Part shown: one piece after another, positions 63,201 through 64,000 of the stretch
Layout: each line of letters opens with the position of its first letter
Position numbering within the stretch: the stretch's first letter is position 1
Origin: Nitratireductor alexandrii
Lineage (GTDB): Bacteria > Pseudomonadota > Alphaproteobacteria > Rhizobiales > Rhizobiaceae
Length of the DNA: 64,000 nucleotides
Assembly (NCBI RefSeq): GCF_004000215.1
Contig: NZ_RBVY01000007.1
Location: forward strand, 1-64,000
Reading direction: 5' to 3'
Program-made: the position numbers and the translations under genes
The notes under the pieces: model-generated
Seen by the model: only the letters and a program-made list of their open reading frames with translations
What the model was told of the DNA's origin: nothing
Databases searched by the model: none

Positions 63201-63914
63201 GCCGTCGGGCTCCCGCTCTGCCAGCGCCGGCGGATCGCCGGCCTGCGGTTCGGCGTCGTCGACGGCGATCAGCAGATGCAAAGCGGGCGCGTCCGTCAGC
63301 CGGGCGATACCGGCTGGAATATTGCCGTTCCGTGCGGCGACCCGGCGCTTGACGAGCCGGTCCCGCTCATCGGCGACCTCGCGCACCAGGTCCGAAAGCG
63401 TTGCCGGGGTTATTCCCAGCGTGTCGAAACCGGGCGCGGCGGCGAGCACGGTGCCGCTCTGATCGAGCAGGGCGGCGAAATAGCCCGCTTCGGTGAAGCC
63501 CGATATGGCACGCCGCTGCAGCGTCTCGGAGTCGTGTGCGGCGGCGACCGGCGCGGCGGCGGCAAGCAGAATCGCCAGTTCGCCGTCCGGCAGGTCGAGG
63601 CCGGTCGCCAGGAATGTGACCGCCCGGCTCGTGCTGCCGCTCGACAGGCGCAGCGCAAGCGGCCGGTCGCGGCCGATCTCGGGAAAGCCGGGCGTGGCCG
63701 CGATCTGGCGACGCTGCGCGACCGTCAGCCCGGTTTCGGCGCCCATGATCGCTTCGATGTCGGGATAGCCGAACAGTTTCGCGCCGGGACCGTTGGCCCA
63801 GATCACCTCGCCGATATCGGCGGAAAGAATAGCCAGCGCGTCGCCGGCGGCGAAACGGGAACGGACCTCGTCCAATACTGCAATGTCGATGAACGAGTAG
63901 TCGCTGGACGCCAT
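60267..63914 (-). CDS. Large PAS-domain hybrid-less sensor histidine kinase (PdhS/CbrA-like)
   Basis: A 1215-residue kinase (ATG 63914; ATG 63920 adds two residues). There is no membrane segment, so it is cytosolic. A first PAS-like domain is at about 25-130; long Asp/Ala/Pro/Glu-rich disordered linkers run at about 220-345 and 490-715; further PAS domains lie near 355-485, 730-850 and 865-970. The kinase core has H993 in SHEIRTPLNAIIGFSE, followed by FGPIGNERYRDYLRDINRSGNHVLDLVNDLLDIS split in HisKA, then NLLSNAVRF (N-box), DTGVGM (G1) and GTGLGLPLTKAMVE (G2). There is no receiver domain. The HisKA resembles PleC/DivJ/PdhS/CbrA kinases that act on DivK in Rhizobiales, so a cell-cycle role is probable. 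Confidence 0.88.
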   Translation of the reverse strand: MASSDYSFIDIAVLDEVRSRFAAGDALAILSADIGEVIWANGPGAKLFGYPDIEAIMGAETGLTVAQRRQIAATPGFPEIGRDRPLALRLSSGSTSRAVTFLATGLDLPDGELAILLAAAAPVAAAHDSETLQRRAISGFTEAGYFAALLDQSGTVLAAAPGFDTLGITPATLSDLVREVADERDRLVKRRVAARNGNIPAGIARLTDAPALHLLIAVDDAEPQAGDPPALAEREPDGPREAPPADAPRAGAPVTATPPSGDDGPGDLFAATGDTGAVDAAAATDGSAMSEDRRGGSNGRGQVDRWYFDADRPAQTPGETGENSEPDTPDDPEPPQAAADHDMAELSPSETTALLDTLHASAPLRFVWRTDAEGRISVIAEEFAKAVRMPVDTITGRSFSELTERYGLDPDGEIAGLLARRDTWSGKTVLWPVDGAALHIPVDLAALPIYGRERQFEGFRGFGIARTADAAVDPQARGLAPADPAPAEDEPQQQAGPPDTAFDADKADRPAAETGTEVPASDGQEKVVHLETRRAGPPARALSSSEHDAFREIGNRLKDVTGESAATETDDDGLAAEARPPADNDDRKTAEERPQDDSTRTDDPRRDDRAGDATASGSQTTAAGPETAGETAPADHETLAPDDAGTAPPADDAVRLEHQDAPAGVDKVPSDGSLPHDADSPAADEAASPEDGPAHAASATEPANEAAGDRPATVILPSAFAAADTGGQGRQFGVSVFAKLPIALLVHSGDVLHFGNPAFWDMTGYASLDDLDEAGGLGALFVEPYETQDGDKDGAAMLRAKDGREFPVRAHLQSVPWHERKALLLAITPLAPPAERDPAADIALSDARVAEMGTILDTATDGIVLIDDDGTIRSLNRPAEALFGYDAADMTGKPFVSLFAVESQKAARDYLQGLSDNGVASVLNDGREVIGREAQGRFIPLFMTIGRLPAGGFCAVMRDITQWKRAEEELTKARALAETASSQKTDFLARVSHEIRTPLNAIIGFSELILDEKFGPIGNERYRDYLRDINRSGNHVLDLVNDLLDISKIEAGEQELAYEAVALNETLAEVVAMMQPQANRERVIIRSSYPAHLPDVVADLRSIRQIALNLLSNAVRFTPPGGQVIVSTAYEATGDVVMRVRDTGVGMSRAEIDQALKPFKQINSLKRKRSDGTGLGLPLTKAMVEANRAHFSIHSTPGDGTLVEVSFPSTRVLAD

Positions 63915-63964
63915 ACGCATCAATCCGAATTCGCTGGAACCCGCCCCGGTGTTAAGAGTTCGTT

Positions 63965-63989
63965 AATAAAAGAGACCTTCGCGAAGGTC
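63965..63989 (-). terminator. Terminator of a gene beyond the right edge
   Basis: GACCTTCG and CGAAGGTC (63974-63989) form an 8-bp palindromic stem. On the minus strand a T-rich tract (TCTTTTATTAA) follows. It probably ends a minus-strand gene whose body lies to the right of the window, just upstream of the kinase. Confidence 0.7.
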
Positions 63990-64000
63990 CACAATTCGGG

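Overview
The window is about 64 kb of GC-rich DNA from an alphaproteobacterium, most likely of the order Hyphomicrobiales (Rhizobiales). Signs of this are a perfect Irr-type iron control element ahead of fbpA, a PdhS/CbrA-like multi-PAS histidine kinase, an isocitrate lyase gene divergent from an ScfR/RamB-type regulator, a zwf-pgl-edd Entner-Doudoroff operon, and the number of periplasmic-binding-protein ABC importers. It reads as chromosome: no insertion sequence, phage, CRISPR array, rRNA or tRNA was seen. No gene-free stretch exceeds 300 bases.

Region 1 (1-10.7 kb) is the most interesting. A minus-strand operon encodes two oxygenase catalytic subunits that have lost their Rieske [2Fe-2S] ligands (4050-4913, 3112-4017), a reductase that carries the Rieske centre instead (1324-3090), a GST-like protein (666-1313), and an edge-truncated glutathione-dependent formaldehyde dehydrogenase (1-542). 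This is the composition of the NdmC/NdmD/NdmE methylxanthine N7-demethylase of Pseudomonas putida CBB5, but with two NdmC-like subunits. Divergent from it lie a GntR/FCD regulator and a four-gene BMP/PnrA-type importer of the purine/nucleoside class. I infer uptake, oxidative N-demethylation and formaldehyde disposal for a methylated purine-like compound.

Region 2 (10.7-22 kb) holds a seven-gene minus-strand operon: a PotD/B/C/A-like importer, a creatinase-like M24 protein, a cupin and a PuuB-like FAD oxidase. Its GntR regulator is divergent. Next come a cytoplasmic-type gamma-glutamyltransferase, a second GntR/FCD regulator and a GlxA/GbdR-type AraC activator.

Region 3 (22-41.5 kb) holds a small lipoprotein, a VWA protein with four tandem repeats, zwf-pgl-edd, an aldehyde dehydrogenase with an SDR, an SLC13/RCK permease, a long FabH-like synthase, TrkH, an unrecognised multi-pass protein, a DUF2189-like protein, a second PuuB-like oxidase, a PuuA-like ligase, a degenerate receiver and a small orphan protein.

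Region 4 (41.5-57 kb) holds aceA and its regulator, a LysR remnant that has lost its HTH, a quinone-reductase-like MDR, acylphosphatase, a second PuuA-like ligase followed by potFGHI, a small membrane protein, AsmA and acetoacetyl-CoA synthetase. A terminator-ended intergenic segment follows that may encode an sRNA. Two PuuA-like and two PuuB-like enzymes plus two polyamine-type importers point to heavy use of gamma-glutamylated amines.

Region 5 (57-64 kb) holds fbpA-fbpB under an ICE box, with no ATPase gene beside them, and the large sensor kinase.
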